In this document: piece by piece, positions 36,993 through 50,334 of the stretch | Numbering within the stretch: the stretch's first letter is position 1 | Layout: the number at the start of each line of letters is the position of its first letter | NCBI RefSeq assembly: GCF_932276165.1 | Contig: NC_063992.1 | Coordinates: 6,210,001-6,274,000 of the forward strand | Source of the DNA: Plutella xylostella | Taxonomy: Eukaryota > Arthropoda > Insecta > Lepidoptera > Plutellidae | Reading direction: 5' to 3' | Length of the DNA stretch: 64,000 bases | Notes under the pieces: model-generated | What the model saw: the letters and a program-made list of their open reading frames with translations, nothing else | The model's database searches: none | Told to the model about the DNA's origin: nothing | Made by a program: the position numbers and the translations under genes

Positions 36993-37616
36993 TACTTAAT
37001 AACGCTTGAACATTACCCTGGTGAGGTGCCAACTGCTAGTCACCGTCACCCGAGGGTGAAAAACAAGCCTAACCCTAGCTGTAGCATTCTAGGCTTTTGC
37101 TTATCACAATACAGTACTAAGTGTTCCTACTTACTAACTGATAAACTTTATTTTCAATGTAGATATACTTACTTACTTTACTGACCTATTTAATAAAGAA
37201 AAGTAATTATGAAATTTAATTAAAATTCTGAATTGGAATTAGTATCTACAAGGGTTTGGGGGTTTCCACATAGCTACCTCTAGCTTAGGAAAGCGTTAAT
37301 TTACTTCGTAAAACTCCCCAAGGAACAAAGTTAAGTAATCAGCGTGTTATTGGTAATGTCTCGGAGTCAGGACGTTCTACAAATTTAACTTATTAACCAT
37401 TTATAATAATAAACTCAAATAAGGAATTTAGAATTGATAGTGTCTTCGAACTCGAGTCAGCTTTATTTCATACGAGCACATCGAGACAATAAAATTCTAA
37501 TGATTCGGTAGACGAGTAACTTTAAACTCAATGTAACAAGATAAGAATAGTTATATGATATGTACATTGTACATACGCGTACACAGCTACACAGTGAGGT
37601 CTGTACCAGCAGGCCA

Positions 37617-37759
37617 TGGGCTATTCTTGCTTGACTAAACATGAAGTTTCGGCGTCCGGTCATGCAATCGTAATCGGTACGTTTAATGCAACAAGATAGA
37701 GTCGGGGTTAGCGCTGCAGCTCTCCAACACTTCGTATTTCGTCAAGCAAGAGTAACCCC
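37617..37759 (+). mobile_element. MITE family A, copy 4
   Basis: Left GGGCTATTCTTGCTTGAC and right GTCAAGCAAGAGTAACCCC are inverted ends around CATGCAATCG...GTTTAATGCAACAAGA. Length 143 bp. Confidence 0.75.
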
Positions 37760-38501
37760 GCACCTAATGGACGTACTGGGTAATACAAGTAAGCCTAACA
37801 ATCCGGATCAGACTGACCAAAGCGAAGCTCAGAGATGGTTTGCTCAGCAAATGCTCTTATACATCACATCAATAAATTATTGTGGAATTTAAGGCATAAG
37901 TGCGTATGCACTGAAGTAAAACTGCAACTAAATGACAATGGCAATAAACTTATGTTTCCATCCACTGTTTGTAAGAGATATATGACTATTTAAAATGTAA
38001 AAACAAATAAGAAAGTAAAATTAACCGTGATGTCGAAGGCTATGCTGAGCAAATAGCAGGTCTACTACTGTAACGTATGCGATAAGAAAAATAACTTCAT
38101 CTTATCTATGCACATTACTACTCACATATCCGAGCTCTGAGAATAATTGTCCGGAGGTTCGCCTTTATCATAGGTATTATAATAATAGGAATGTCTGTTG
38201 TTTAGTATGAACAGTACATGAGTATATATTATGTGCTGATGATATAATAATTATGTATAATTGAGAAGGTGCGTAGATGATTGTAGTAAGAAGGATAATA
38301 AGTAGGTACGTTTAAAATTGCAATGCACATCGATGTCACGGCCAAAAGTTGCATCAAATGATGTATTATAAAATATTTAGCTTATCATCTATAACATAAT
38401 ATCTACATCATTAAGAAGAAGAAGCTTTGAATTGTTTAATTACATAAGCAGAGTTTACACTCGTAGTCATTTGGATTAGTGAGTATACTTGACAGCGAAC
38501 A

Positions 38502-39627
38502 CGGCTGTCCCATTTTAAAACACAGTAACAGCCATGAGACAAAATGTTCAGGAGAGCCAAAAAACGTTTTTGTACCTTCATTTCAATGCCCTGGTAAAAC
38601 TATGATAGATATCTGAACAAATGTAAGCTTAAAAGAAGCGGCAGAACCTAGGCTTTATATACAATACTATTTCATTTAAATATGACTAAAATTGTTGCTG
38701 TAATGCACAAAAGAAAACACTTACTAGGTTTTATATGGTTTTCTCACCCTAAAACCGCCCTCACTGACCATTTCATAACCTAGTAAGGGCCATTATTGTG
38801 TCATTTAAGACAAGTTAAGTATATTGAAATTGCAATAATTGCGTAATAATTTCATTTTTTATATGTTTGGGATCCTTCACATATTATAAATCCAATTTTG
38901 CAGCACTTTTACACGACGGCACTATAAGTAATAGCTGAAATACGGGCATATTTTTATGTTTGTTTTTTTGTTTTATGTAAATGAATTAAATAGCCATATT
39001 CAGAAGGCTCTAACATGAAAATTATTTATGGCTGCCTTCAATTAGACAATATTTCCTAAATTTCTATCTAAAAATCAGTTTTATAACTTGTTTTTTTTTT
39101 TGTTTATGCAAAATAGGGCTAGTAGAAAGGTTCTAACGAGAAAGGTCTCTATAGCTTTTATAAAGAAGACAAAATTCACTTATGTTCTACTTTTAATTCA
39201 ACTCTCTAGGTTTCATTGGTGCAAAGATACAGGTTCTGAAATGTCTGATATTTTGTTCGAAAAAAGTGTTAGTAATAATGTATGCCATTTGTGACTTACT
39301 AAAATTAACGGACGAAAATTGTCCTTTGCTGACCATTTCAAAACCTAGTAAGCGCCATTGACCATTTTAAAACCTAGTAAGTCATTTTCACTTACTGTGT
39401 TTTAAAATGGTTGGTGGCTCTTACTATGTTTTGAAATGGTTTTCGTGGCATTTTTGATTTCGCAGGGTGGAGTTACTAGGTTTTTAGAAATTTTATTTTC
39501 GTTTCTAAGCGGTTTTTTGATATTCTGACAATGCAGTTTTGTGCGGAATCGCCTAAAATAATGTATAAATCAAAGACCCGTTTTTTTTTAAAGTTGGCGG
39601 TTACTGTGTTTTGAAATGGGACAGCCG
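38502..39627. mobile_element. Element 2: 1.1-kb inverted-repeat element with subterminal repeats
   Basis: Terminal inverted repeats of about 33 bp begin CGGCTGTCCCATTTTAAAAC and differ at two positions between ends. Inside, CATTTYAAAACCTAGTAAG-type motifs recur in both orientations near 38719, 38766, 39332, 39359, 39391 and 39420. The four bases AACA border both ends, a possible short target duplication. No transposase was recognised; a 68-residue frame at 39088-39294 has no known domain. The superfamily is undetermined. Confidence 0.8.
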
Positions 39628-40339
39628 AACAGTCATAAACTTCTCTGAGCGAGTCCCGAAGTTTTTGCAAGTAATAAACCCAGGAAAGTACTATATATAT
39701 ACGAAAACTTATTTTAATGTCACATATAATAATAGGCATAAGTGTCGTTATGGCAGTAAGTAAAAGTACCTAATAAAATTAAAGTAGATTAATTGTTTTC
39801 TAAGAACAATAATGTAATTAACGAAGAGTAGGTATGTAAGAAGACATTGTAAATTATCACAAATAAAGTGTAACTTTAAGTAGGTCACGGGAAGACGATG
39901 GAAATTCTCAAAGGTACGCTCCGGGCTGGTACTAGGAGAATCATATAATGGCAAAGCTAATCATGGTTTAATTAAACCATATGCGTGGGTATAGTGCGCA
40001 ACTAGATTTATGTTCATTATAAGTACCTACATGATTATCGTTACTAATCCAGCATTTCTATAAGTACTTACCTACTGAAAAAAGAATGAGTTAACTTGTT
40101 ATTGTAATATTTTTTATAACATACCTACAACTACATATCATTATATATTTAAAATACCTACATATTTACATATGTGTGTGTGAGTCGTGACAAAAGTTTT
40201 CCATCGCACTGAAGCTTTAAGTTCTTTCAAGGGTTTACTTGCAAGTAGGTTGTTATTTATTTGCATCCTACTTTTTGCTATTGAATTCATAAATCTTATC
40301 AGTACTTACATTTTTTAATGTCATAGATTTTATTAATAA

Positions 40340-40393
40340 ACAATGATTAGAACATTTAAAGGCGAAGCGGATCTTGCGGGAAAAAGCTAGTAT
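40340..40393 (+). mobile_element. Possible retroelement end fragment
   Basis: GGCGAAGCGGATCTTGCGGG followed by AAAAAGCTAGTA resembles a terminal segment that I recall as common in lepidopteran transposons. No duplication or partner end is visible. Confidence 0.35.
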
Positions 40394-41694
40394 TGTTTCT
40401 TAAATAAGTAATGAAAGATTTTTCTATTTACCTATACATATTGAGCTTTTTCTCTCCTTGTTTTACCTCGGCAATGTATAGCGAGAGGTCGCCACAATTT
40501 GTTTCACGAAAGTGTTTTTCTGTCCGTAAAGGATGGCGATTTGTCAAAGAGGCGGTTGAGATTGCGGACATTCTTTACGATCCGCTATTTGTCACCTTTG
40601 ATGTTTTATTTATTGCCCGACCCCGTAAAAACATATTGCCTCTAAATGACCCCCGCGTGCTCCGGTTTAACAAGGGGTAATAAGATATTTCGATCTGTGG
40701 TGTCCGGTCTACGTCTACACATACACGTTACAAATTGTATACACTATAATGTACCTATATGATAACATTTACAAACATTTTAAATACATGGTATCTAATA
40801 AGTAAAGGTACCTGAACTAACCGAGGTGGTGAATTCACTGAGACAGACATAGGTCGCAGAACCTTAATTATGTAAGGATACTATTTAGACTGGACATTAA
40901 CAGATTAACACGCATTATTTAGATATTTTTTTCTTACTGACATTTATCCTTTTTTTATTGCACGTAAAATATATTATTAATTCACGCCAAATATCGCGAT
41001 CTTCTTCAAAATCTTATGACAGATGGTTGGATAGTTGGCAAAGGTGGCGCGTATCACCTACCTCTTGGATGTCAGCCAAGTTATCACGCAGGCTCCATAA
41101 CTCTTTATAGTCGTATCATCATCGCATTATGTGGGTCTCGTTACCTATACGTATTGTTTCTCTGGTTAGGTAAAATGTACTAAAGTTAATTGTGTAAATT
41201 TTTTGGCTCACTTGAATCAATATCAGATAAAAGTCGACCACACCTGGATAGAGGCTTGATCCAAAGTTCTTAAGCTACACAAGCCCACAATACTCTAACA
41301 CCACCTCTTCGAAACGTCATTTGAAGAGCTGAAATTCAGAAATGAGTGCCTAGCTTTATTTATTTCGGTCTAACCAATCTGCCAGGAACAAGCCACATTC
41401 TTGAGCTGTAAGTTAAGTTACCTACCTACATTGTGAAGAAACAAATCTAGAAAATGTCTCTAGAATTGCAACCTCCAAGCTTTAACAATGGCCACGTGGA
41501 AGGGATCCCAAATAAAGCCAGAGCAAATAAATGACGTGACCAGAACAGCTACTTTGTATTTGATATCCAGGAATACCCAGGGGAAAACCTAGAGCATGCT
41601 GAAACTTTCCTAGAAGTGTACAATTTGACCCATCTGCTATTCCATAACCCTTTTTGCGACAATTATACAAGCATTTTTCCCAGGCAAGTTAGAC

Positions 41695-41830
41695 CAGAAG
41701 GGCTAGTTCGGGGCGCATTTAAGACGTGACATAAGTCTTGCATCGCCCTCACTCACATCGCGCAGCCTCAAGAGTGAGCGCGACGGAGAACTTTTGTCAC
41801 GTATTATTATGCCCTGTGCTACAGGGCCAA
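41695..41830. mobile_element. MITE family D, copy 2 (diverged)
   Basis: Starts CAGAAGGGCTAG, close to the 24700 copy, and contains GAGTGAGCGCGACGGAGAAC, parallel to the complement of the first copy's interior. The right end is blurred (CCCTGTGCTACAGGG). Confidence 0.5.
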
Positions 41831-43361
41831 GAAGTAGTCAGCTCGCGGACGAGGCGCGCGGCTCGACCCGGTCCAGAATACCCTCACATTTCTGGCAATG
41901 ACGTTGCTCATGAAATTATCCCGCGCCGGGACATAAACTATTCAGGGTACGACTCGTGAGCTCCAGTTCCGGACGTATTAAAATAGCTTCGCGGGTGCTT
42001 TGCTTACTTAGACGCAGTTTAGCCTCCGTTTGCCTGGAGCCCATGACTCTCCACGGTCAACTTGCCGGTTGATTAAAATTCTTCCTCTTAAATGGAGTTT
42101 ACTTCTCTTTCAATTATGTAGACACTGGAGTTAGATAAATTAAGATGATACCATGTCAAGATAATAGACTGAGTTAGTGAAAGCAATATAAGTAATGTTA
42201 GCAGTTTTATAAACTAAATTGATCTAGCAGTTCTATAAACTGAATTTCAAATATGTCTTCAAATTTTTAATCCATATTCTTTGTAAAAACTAGGTACTTA
42301 GGCATATTTTTTTAAAGAAACGACCAGTAAGTCAATTAGAGTAGATATCCGCTAACGTTCTATTCATTCAGTTAGTCGTAATTTGGCAAGCAGCTCTCTA
42401 CATAACTCCGGCACGACTTCACTGCCTAGCACTAGCATCGCCAGTCACGACCGAAGCAATCAGCATTATTGAAAACTATTATTTACACACTTTGACCAAT
42501 CAATGAATACTTCTTCTTTCATTTTAGCTAAGGCAATTTCACAATAATACTCGTACTATTTCAGAATCAGCAATTGTGCGGTTTGATATAATAATTGACT
42601 TCTTGAATTATTTTTTTTAGTTTAACGTTTTTTCTTAGTTTATTTTAGGCAGGTTCCACACTATCTGTATCACTTATTTTTTTTATGTCGGGGTTTTGTT
42701 AATAATTTTATGCCTTTATTATTGTTTCTTATTCTATGTACTTACTACACGCATCGTTCTCAAAAAACTCAATGAGATGGGGCCACACTCGCATAAAAGG
42801 GCCGTCAAAACGTTTTTACAATGTATTTACGTTTTTATTTTCGCAGTAAAAGGCGGAGTAATAGCTAGATCGTGTAGTTTCTTGGTGGTTGCAAGATTGA
42901 GGTATCTGGGTACTTTATGAAAAATTCAGAGAACTTACACACGATTTAAGAAACATATGGTAGGTATGTTTACGTTTCATCGCCTGAAAATATTGTTATA
43001 GTTTGCTGCGGCAAAAATCATTAAAAATAATTACCATCGACCTGTACATATCGTATATTGAAACTAAAATGATTTTAATTTTCGAATGCATACTCTGCAT
43101 ACCTACAAAGCTTTTAAAGAAATGCAAACAGGCAATTTATATTTCATTAATATAGGAAAATATGAATTATTCATATTCATTCGCAGGTTACACTTCGCTG
43201 AAAATGTAGTTTTTAGGTTTCATAGTTAGAGACAGACTGGCATGCTCTAATTTTCGCAGAAACAGTACTCGTAGAAAAATAAGGGAAGCATTTTATTGAC
43301 TGAATTCTTCATAAGTACATCAAACACATAAAGATTACCCGTTTGTAATATCCACAAGAAA

Positions 43362-43418
43362 GACCCCCTGAGTCACTCTTTTTCGGTTTATAATAACCCT
43401 TTTTGCAACACCCTGTAT
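43362..43418 (-). mobile_element. MITE family B, half copy
   Basis: Plus strand GACCCCCTGAGTCACTC ... ATAACCCTTTTTGCAACACC, ending CCTGTATAA, is one half of the family B element in reverse. Confidence 0.65.
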
Positions 43419-46400
43419 AATGATTACATATTTGCACATATTATGTAGTAAAGTATTCACTAAGCTCTTGCATGATGCAGATTCAATGCGGATCTATACA
43501 AGCTCCGAGGCGATATCTAATCAGGAGATATATACCGTGAACAGTTTACAGTAAATGAGCTCCACTGATTTGATCAGCCTGTACTCATCCGATAATAAAC
43601 CTAGCAATTACTTAGGCTTCAGCCTGCAATTATAAATAATATGGTTTTAAATTCACGATTGATTCAATTTCATAGTGGTATGGTATTAATTTTGAACACA
43701 ACAATATTTTTTCTTTTAAAATGTTTGGCCGCTGTGGTTGAATTTTGCCAAGAGATCTTTGTTATTATGTGTTAGGTAAATATGTTTAATGATTATGATT
43801 TTGGTGGATAAATGTATAACTTTTGAATGGTTGGAAGACTTATTAATCTATTAGGATTATTATACTATAGTTATGTACCTACGGCGTGTTTAAGTAATGT
43901 GAGTATACTTACTCAGACATATAAAATAGATGACCAGGAAAGACCATTTCATCTTTAAGCGATTGTAGTCGTGAAATTTACCTGTAAATAAAAAAAACAC
44001 ACATAAGTAAATAATTATGTAATAAACACAGAAAAACATTAAATTTGATATGTTCATGAATATATTAAAAGAGCAGGTTATAAAGTCAATGAAGTTATGA
44101 ATTCATCCAATTGTCGGTAAATATTTACAAGGATCACCTGAAACCCGAATCCGGTATGATAAGTTTTGTTAATGAACGTCCATAATATGTATACTATGAT
44201 ATAAGAAATTATAATAAAATGCAAGTCAATGAAATATACTGTACAATATAATATTTATTTATATAGATACGACCGGCGCACCCGCATCGAATGATGCTAT
44301 TCTCTGGCAAATCCTTTAGTGCCTACTAACGAAGTTTTTTTATGAATAAGTAGATAATTGTATTTAGGCACAAACAAATTGGGACGCCTTAATTGACGAA
44401 CCATTTTACAAAAGCTTCCTTTAGCGATTTTAAGCCGCTTAAATGTTCAGTTTAACTCAAATTCTCATTTCAAATATCGGTCTTTTATCTCCTTACCTGG
44501 AGCTTCATTTCAATAACCTCCGTCTTTGAATGTTCCTACTGAGCATTTTAGGTACTTAATTAAAAGCTAATTATTAAACATAATTGTTTTTTAAACATAA
44601 GTTAATGTAAAACTCGTGTCACCGGAATTTTGTCATGGTCTGATCTTTGCTGAAAGAGCTTTTATAAATATGTATTACAAGACAATAAATGTAACACATT
44701 CCTTGGTCTGAAAACCATTTTCATTCAACTATTTAGAGGTAGTGAAGATAGTTAATTTAGGCTGAAGTAATTAAAAATACCACAACATATACATATAAAA
44801 CAGTTAAAGACGTAGAAGTGGCCATTATGGTTCAAGTGGATCATTAAAACCCCCGAACAAGATGTGTATAATGTCATCAGCATCACTCAGCTTATATTGA
44901 CTCATGTTGTGTCTCTGTTATAAACGCGAGTTAAAGTTTTAAATGAAACTGCATCAACAACACAATACACAAAGGAGCGACAACAGGCACTCAAGCGTAC
45001 AACAACACTTATCAAAAAACAACTTTACCAACTTGTCTTAAGGATTACTTAAACTACTTACAAGAACAAAAAGCTACTAACAAACACACGCTTCTTAGCT
45101 GCTGCAGTTGACTCAAGCAAATTTAATCTTTATCTCTGGATACGAAGGTTTATCCTGAAAAGAGCATGGGCTGCTTCTGGTCTTGTAAAATGACGCCGTG
45201 GGAGCGTATGACAGCGATATGTGAACTATAACTTCCTTCGAGTGAGTCTGTATACCTATATATCGTTCTATGGTAGTATGAGTGTGACGAATACAAGGCG
45301 CCATACAAATACTCGCTGTGTCAATTAAGCTTACGAGATAAGAACTAATGGTATTGACCTTTCTAGACTATTTAAATACTGATCTTTATATGAATGACCG
45401 AGAACCTTCCAATACTACTGAAGTGATTTCAGAAAGGTAGATTTTCTTTAAATAACTGATTAAATATGGCTTAGCCAACGAGGTAGAATTGATGAGGAAT
45501 TGGGAATGAGCTTCTATTGATTTGTGTGAATTGGCGGTATATTTACATGCGTTGGCGTCGGGGAAACCGAAGGCATCTCAAGTGGATCTTAGGAGTCTTG
45601 GGACAAGAGCTGAGGGCCTCGATCATTATGCGGGCACACACACCGTCATGAACACCCGCCGCATTGTTCTCACTCAAACAGTCTACATTGTAATGCCACC
45701 GGCGCTCCGGCGAGGTGGCCCTAAACCAATAAATACGGGACATACAGACCTTTGTATGCAAATGTATGTAGTCAGGAGACTCAGGAGTACACACCCCAAG
45801 AACAACTACTAGAATTTTAATTAAATACGGTCTTTTAAAATGCGCAGGCTCGTGGACTCCTCGATAGAATATTGAGTGCTCATCATAGGTTTTCTGTACC
45901 TCCTGTGAGGCAGAATTTTACGATACTGACATACATATTTTACAGGCGCTTTCAGTTGGTCGGTTAAAAGGACGTATCTGTTTTTATTTACACTTTGAAA
46001 TTGTAATTTCTCCATACATTATGTAACTGACTGGCTAGCTTTCACCTAAAAATATTTTAGTTTGGGTCTAAAAACAACAGAGTCAGTACATTTGACGAGG
46101 TGACGCCATCTGATACAGAGAGTATTGGTATTACTATGTAGAATTGTAGAATAAATAAGTTTAAACAATACTGGTACTAGGCCAAATATTAAAAAAATCA
46201 CCAATAATAAATTTTAGCGCCACCAATGACTGCTAAACTATTCTTGTTCTAATTCCAACAAACAATTTGTAAACGTTTGCCTTTAGATATTTAAAACTTT
46301 CAAACAATGTAGGTGTGTATAACAATGGCGGTCTTAGTGACATTTACCTCATCTGCCAGTCACAAAGGACTGAACTATGTGTAATCACTTAAGGGCCCGT

Positions 46401-46774
46401 ACAGGGTGACGTGCCGCGCCAATTTTGGGTTTTCAATGCTCTTCACACAGCACACGCAGTGACACGCACACATGTAAGTTTGCACAGTGGGTCGATAAAC
46501 TTTTACTCGCCAACTTTATTGACAATTATGTTCAAGTACATTTTGGGTGATTTTAGGGTAAGTAAGTATAATTCTTACTTACACTGGTAGGCACCAGGAA
46601 AGAGTAGAAATTAATAGGGGTGCCACTTTACTCTATACTCGGAACCCGATTAGCTTTCTCAAACAAATGTGGTATTTATTTGTAGAAAGGTAACTAAAAG
46701 TATTAAAGTGTAGATAATAAGTTTCGGGCATCCTCCAGCCAACTGAACCCCGACGACAAAGCAAAGTAAATACA

Positions 46775-47000
46775 TAGTGTCGCAAAAGGGCTATACTAAG
46801 CCAAAAGCGGATGACTCAAGGGGTCATTCTGAACAACTTTTGTTCTACGAGATTTGCAAATTCGCGAAAAAAATATTCGTTTTCCATGGTAAAAAGTCAC
46901 ATGTCCAACAAAGTTTCTATGAAAAAGGTTTTTTTTTGTTAATTTCCAAAACTCGTAGAGCAAAAGTTCAGAATGACCCCCTGTCTTACTCCTTTTTACC
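46775..47000 (+). mobile_element. MITE family B-related copy
   Basis: GTGTCGCAAAAGGGCTATAC then TAAGCC and GGTCATTCTGAACAACTTTT match family B. The right part repeats AGTTCAGAATGACCCCC in reverse, so the element is nearly palindromic, longer than the others and diverged. Confidence 0.6.
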
Positions 47001-47790
47001 CGACTGCCGAAGGAGGAGGGTAATGTTTTTTGATTGTATGTATGTATATATGTATGTTTGTCTGTTTCTTTGTTCCCTCCTGTAGCCTAAACGGCTTGAT
47101 AGATTTTGATGTATGAGGTATTGTTAGAAGCGTATTGATGGCGCGATGGCTATAGGCTATGTGACGTTCCATTAAAATGTACATAGCGCCCTCTTGAGGA
47201 CATAACGTGATGATCGAAAAAATAATAATTCAACTTTGCCGTGTAAGGTATCAAATGAAAGGACTTGATTTTCACATTACAAAAATATGCATATTGAAGG
47301 TATTTAAATAACAACACCAAAATTATTGAAATAAAAAATGATCATGAACTACCTACCGACGTAAAATTTCATAAAATAAAAACAACTAAAAAGTTACAAA
47401 TAAAAAAATTCAATTATAAAAAAATAAAAACCTGACTGTACGCTAAAAACATGAAAACGAGTCCCAATGTTAATGGAAAGTATCGCAGGCGGGGACCAAC
47501 TTGACCGCCACTCAAGGCCATTTTCTAAGTAACATTCAGCTAAATGGTGAACCCTCTGCTGGTATAATTTGTTTATATACCGCTTTTTCAATACCTGTAA
47601 GTACATTTTTTGGCAGCATAATATTTTTACTTAATTTTAGGGTTTCGAACGTCAAAAGAAAAAAAGCAACCGTTATAAGATCTCTTTGTTGTCCGTCTGT
47701 CTGACTGACTGTCTGTCACCGCCCTTTTTCTCAGAAACGGGTAAAGATATCAAGCTTATATTTCGCATAGATGGGGAGTACCCCAAAAAA
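47001..47790 (+). repeat. Interspersed repeat remnants
   Basis: A CCGACTGCCGAAGGAGGAGG segment followed by TATGTATG-rich sequence (47001-47110), and a GTCCGTCTGTCTGACTGACT segment followed by TCAGAAACGGGTAAAG (47690-47745), resemble widely dispersed lepidopteran repeats. Between them no coding frame is supported. Confidence 0.45.
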
Positions 47791-47849
47791 AATATTATGG
47801 TACTCCCTGTCCCACACAAGTAAATTGGGGCTTATATTTTTTCCAGTTA

Positions 47850-48120
47850 TTTTGATGTGTATCCTTTTTTTTTCTTTGTTGTTTTGTATAAGTATGTGTT
47901 TCTTTTCTTTAAATCTGTATTTTTTTTGTTGTTGCTGTCTATGTGTCGAAAAAATGTATCTTTATCTTCAAATCACGCCATCTATCGTTTGTTTTTTTTT
48001 GTGGCTACTGTCTATAGAAGAAATTCCGTCATTGACAATTTTACGTTACGAATTTATTTTTATTTATTTTATTTTTATTTTTACATTTTCGTGGGGAACC
48101 AACATCATTTTGTTAATAAA
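47850..48120 (+). repeat. T-rich low-complexity tract
   Basis: Long runs of T with TTTATT units. The open frames here are Phe/Tyr/Leu-rich products of the base bias. Confidence 0.6.
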
Positions 48121-50094
48121 TAATTATTACTTATGAACACATAACAACTTGATGCCATTAACAGAATGAACTTAGTAAACCCAGTAAACCTAACACATCC
48201 AGAGGAAAAACAAAATCTCTTTCTCTCTCTCTGAAAAACATACTTAATAGCCCAAACTCGATGCTTTTAGCTATTAACATCTTTGAAATAAAATTGAGCC
48301 ACCACCGTGTTACTGCCCTCATCAGATCCTCACGAGACCATACCTCAACCAGCACCAAGAGACTGTATTTTTGATCCCTAACCTAATGTTCGTGCGTATT
48401 GTCATCACTTAGATCCATTCGCTATATTCCTGCTCCTCATCAGACCTTTACGAGACTGTAATATCACGAGAATATTGCACACTATCTAATTTAATTTAAT
48501 GTATTGAATATACTGGAAGAATTATGCTTCCTCAATTTCAAATCAAATTATGTTGGTGTCATAAAAGTTGAAAAAGTGCAATGACAACCAATGTGCAGTG
48601 ATTTTGTATCTGTACACGATAAGATCGCGAGCTGTCAGTGCTGCCTAAACCGACGTGACCCTTCTTTGGAGGCCAGCGGCCAACTGAGTCAAACGTCACT
48701 TGTGTTTATGATTTTATAACACAGAAAGCCGCCATAGATATTTGTATGAAGATTTGAGGGAAAAAAATTGCTCAAGTTTGGGATTAATTTACACAAAATA
48801 AGTGTGTGTTTATTAAAAAACAAGGTATTTAGCGCCTAGTCCAAGCCTTTAACTTTATAATATGATAAAAATCATATGAAAATTCTTAATAATTACGACA
48901 CAGTTGTTACAATACGGGAGTGTGATTGACTGGTTTTTCTTGATATTCTGAAATTAATTTACAGTTATCCATAATCATTTACTTAAATTCGAATGATTCA
49001 GCACCTAGCTAGACTCTTCAACTACCTGTGTGATTTTTTTCAAGGCTGTAGAGCATCATTTACTACATAATTCTATGACAATGCCAACCCTCGATTCCCT
49101 ATTGCAGACCCTTAAATGTTGTTTGAAACTATCTAAATTACTTGTTGTAGGCAGCACAATATTAAGTTCTACTTATTGATAAACAGGATGGAATTTAACA
49201 GTGACGTTGGCGAATTTATATTTCTTCCCATATACACCTAAATTTCTAAATACGACGGCACAGTATACTTCACTCTGTATGTTGAAACTGTAAAATATAA
49301 AATCTCGATTGCTTGAATATTTTTTTGACAAATCACAAAGATTCTTTACGGAGGTGAAGGTTGCATATATAACAAGTATAGTGGACTCTGTAGTTGATTC
49401 CAAAGATATTTTATAAGTGGTTCTGTTAAAAACTACAATTCTTAGTTATTAAATCATTCATCATCCTGTACTGTTTTCAGAGCTTTTAGTTTGGTTGCTC
49501 CAAAATTATTCAGATTTTTCCTAATTATTATTAACTGTGGATATATCATTATTAAGATCACGGCTGTCAAATTAGATTTTTAACTACCTACCATTAATTT
49601 AAAAACTAAATGATACCTTCATGTATAGGTATTGAGTCCGCCCTTTCAGAATCGTCTAAAGCCGTAATATCGTGGAATACATTCGCAGCATTCACCTATT
49701 GATACAGAATTGCCTATAATCCCAGGTTTCCCATTGGAACGGATGTAGTAATACCTACATCGTCCGGGATTTTGTCATAAATTCATAACATTCCACATAA
49801 ATGGAACTTCCATGGATAATAATATGGAATGGACAGCTCATTTAGTAAAGTGTAAAAACCACTAAATAGTCCAAGATAGTTTTTTTTTTATTTATAACCC
49901 TTTAAACCAAACGTATACTGCCTATAAAGCTTTCATTACTGTACGGTTTATGGGTACTTGGGGGAAACGGTTGGCAATGCATAAAAATGCAGTAAGCTAA
50001 CCTATACCACCCTATACGGCCTCGGCTGAGTAAAGTAGTGCATGTAGGTATTAGGTCACTGTCCACGCGGATGCCCTGCGTGCAAAGATATTTA

Positions 50095-50270
50095 ATACGG
50101 ACTAGATGGAGTGTCACTGCAAATGAAACGTCTCGACAAGTAACACTCCTTTTCTACCACTATTATTTTGAATTAGTTCGGGTAGAAGGTTTGTGACTTT
50201 ATGCATTGGTGGTCATTTAGTTGAAAGTTTTATAATTGTTTTTTTATGTGACACTCCATCTTGTTCGTAT
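50095..50270. mobile_element. MITE family F (short inverted-repeat element)
   Basis: AGATGGAGTGTCAC at 50104-50117 and its complement at 50248-50261 are extended by imperfect ATACG-ACWAG tails. A palindromic segment of about 176 bp, 58 bp left of Element 3. Confidence 0.55.
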
Positions 50271-50334
50271 ATTTTTAATCTAAGCCCCCGTGTCACCGGG
50301 TAGGGAAGGCACTTAATCGTACGTCTCTATCTAC

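Noticed and set aside
41461..41690. Possible coding fragment around CAAGCTTTAACAATGGCCAC
   Set aside because: Frames are broken and no family motif could be recognised.
45522..45812. Overlapping 96- and 83-codon frames on both strands
   Set aside because: No domain, splice sites or relatives visible; mutual shadows in a slightly GC-richer patch.
47771..48136. Hydrophobic 121-codon frame resembling a membrane protein
   Set aside because: The Phe/Leu/Tyr content follows from T-rich low-complexity DNA. No splice or start context.
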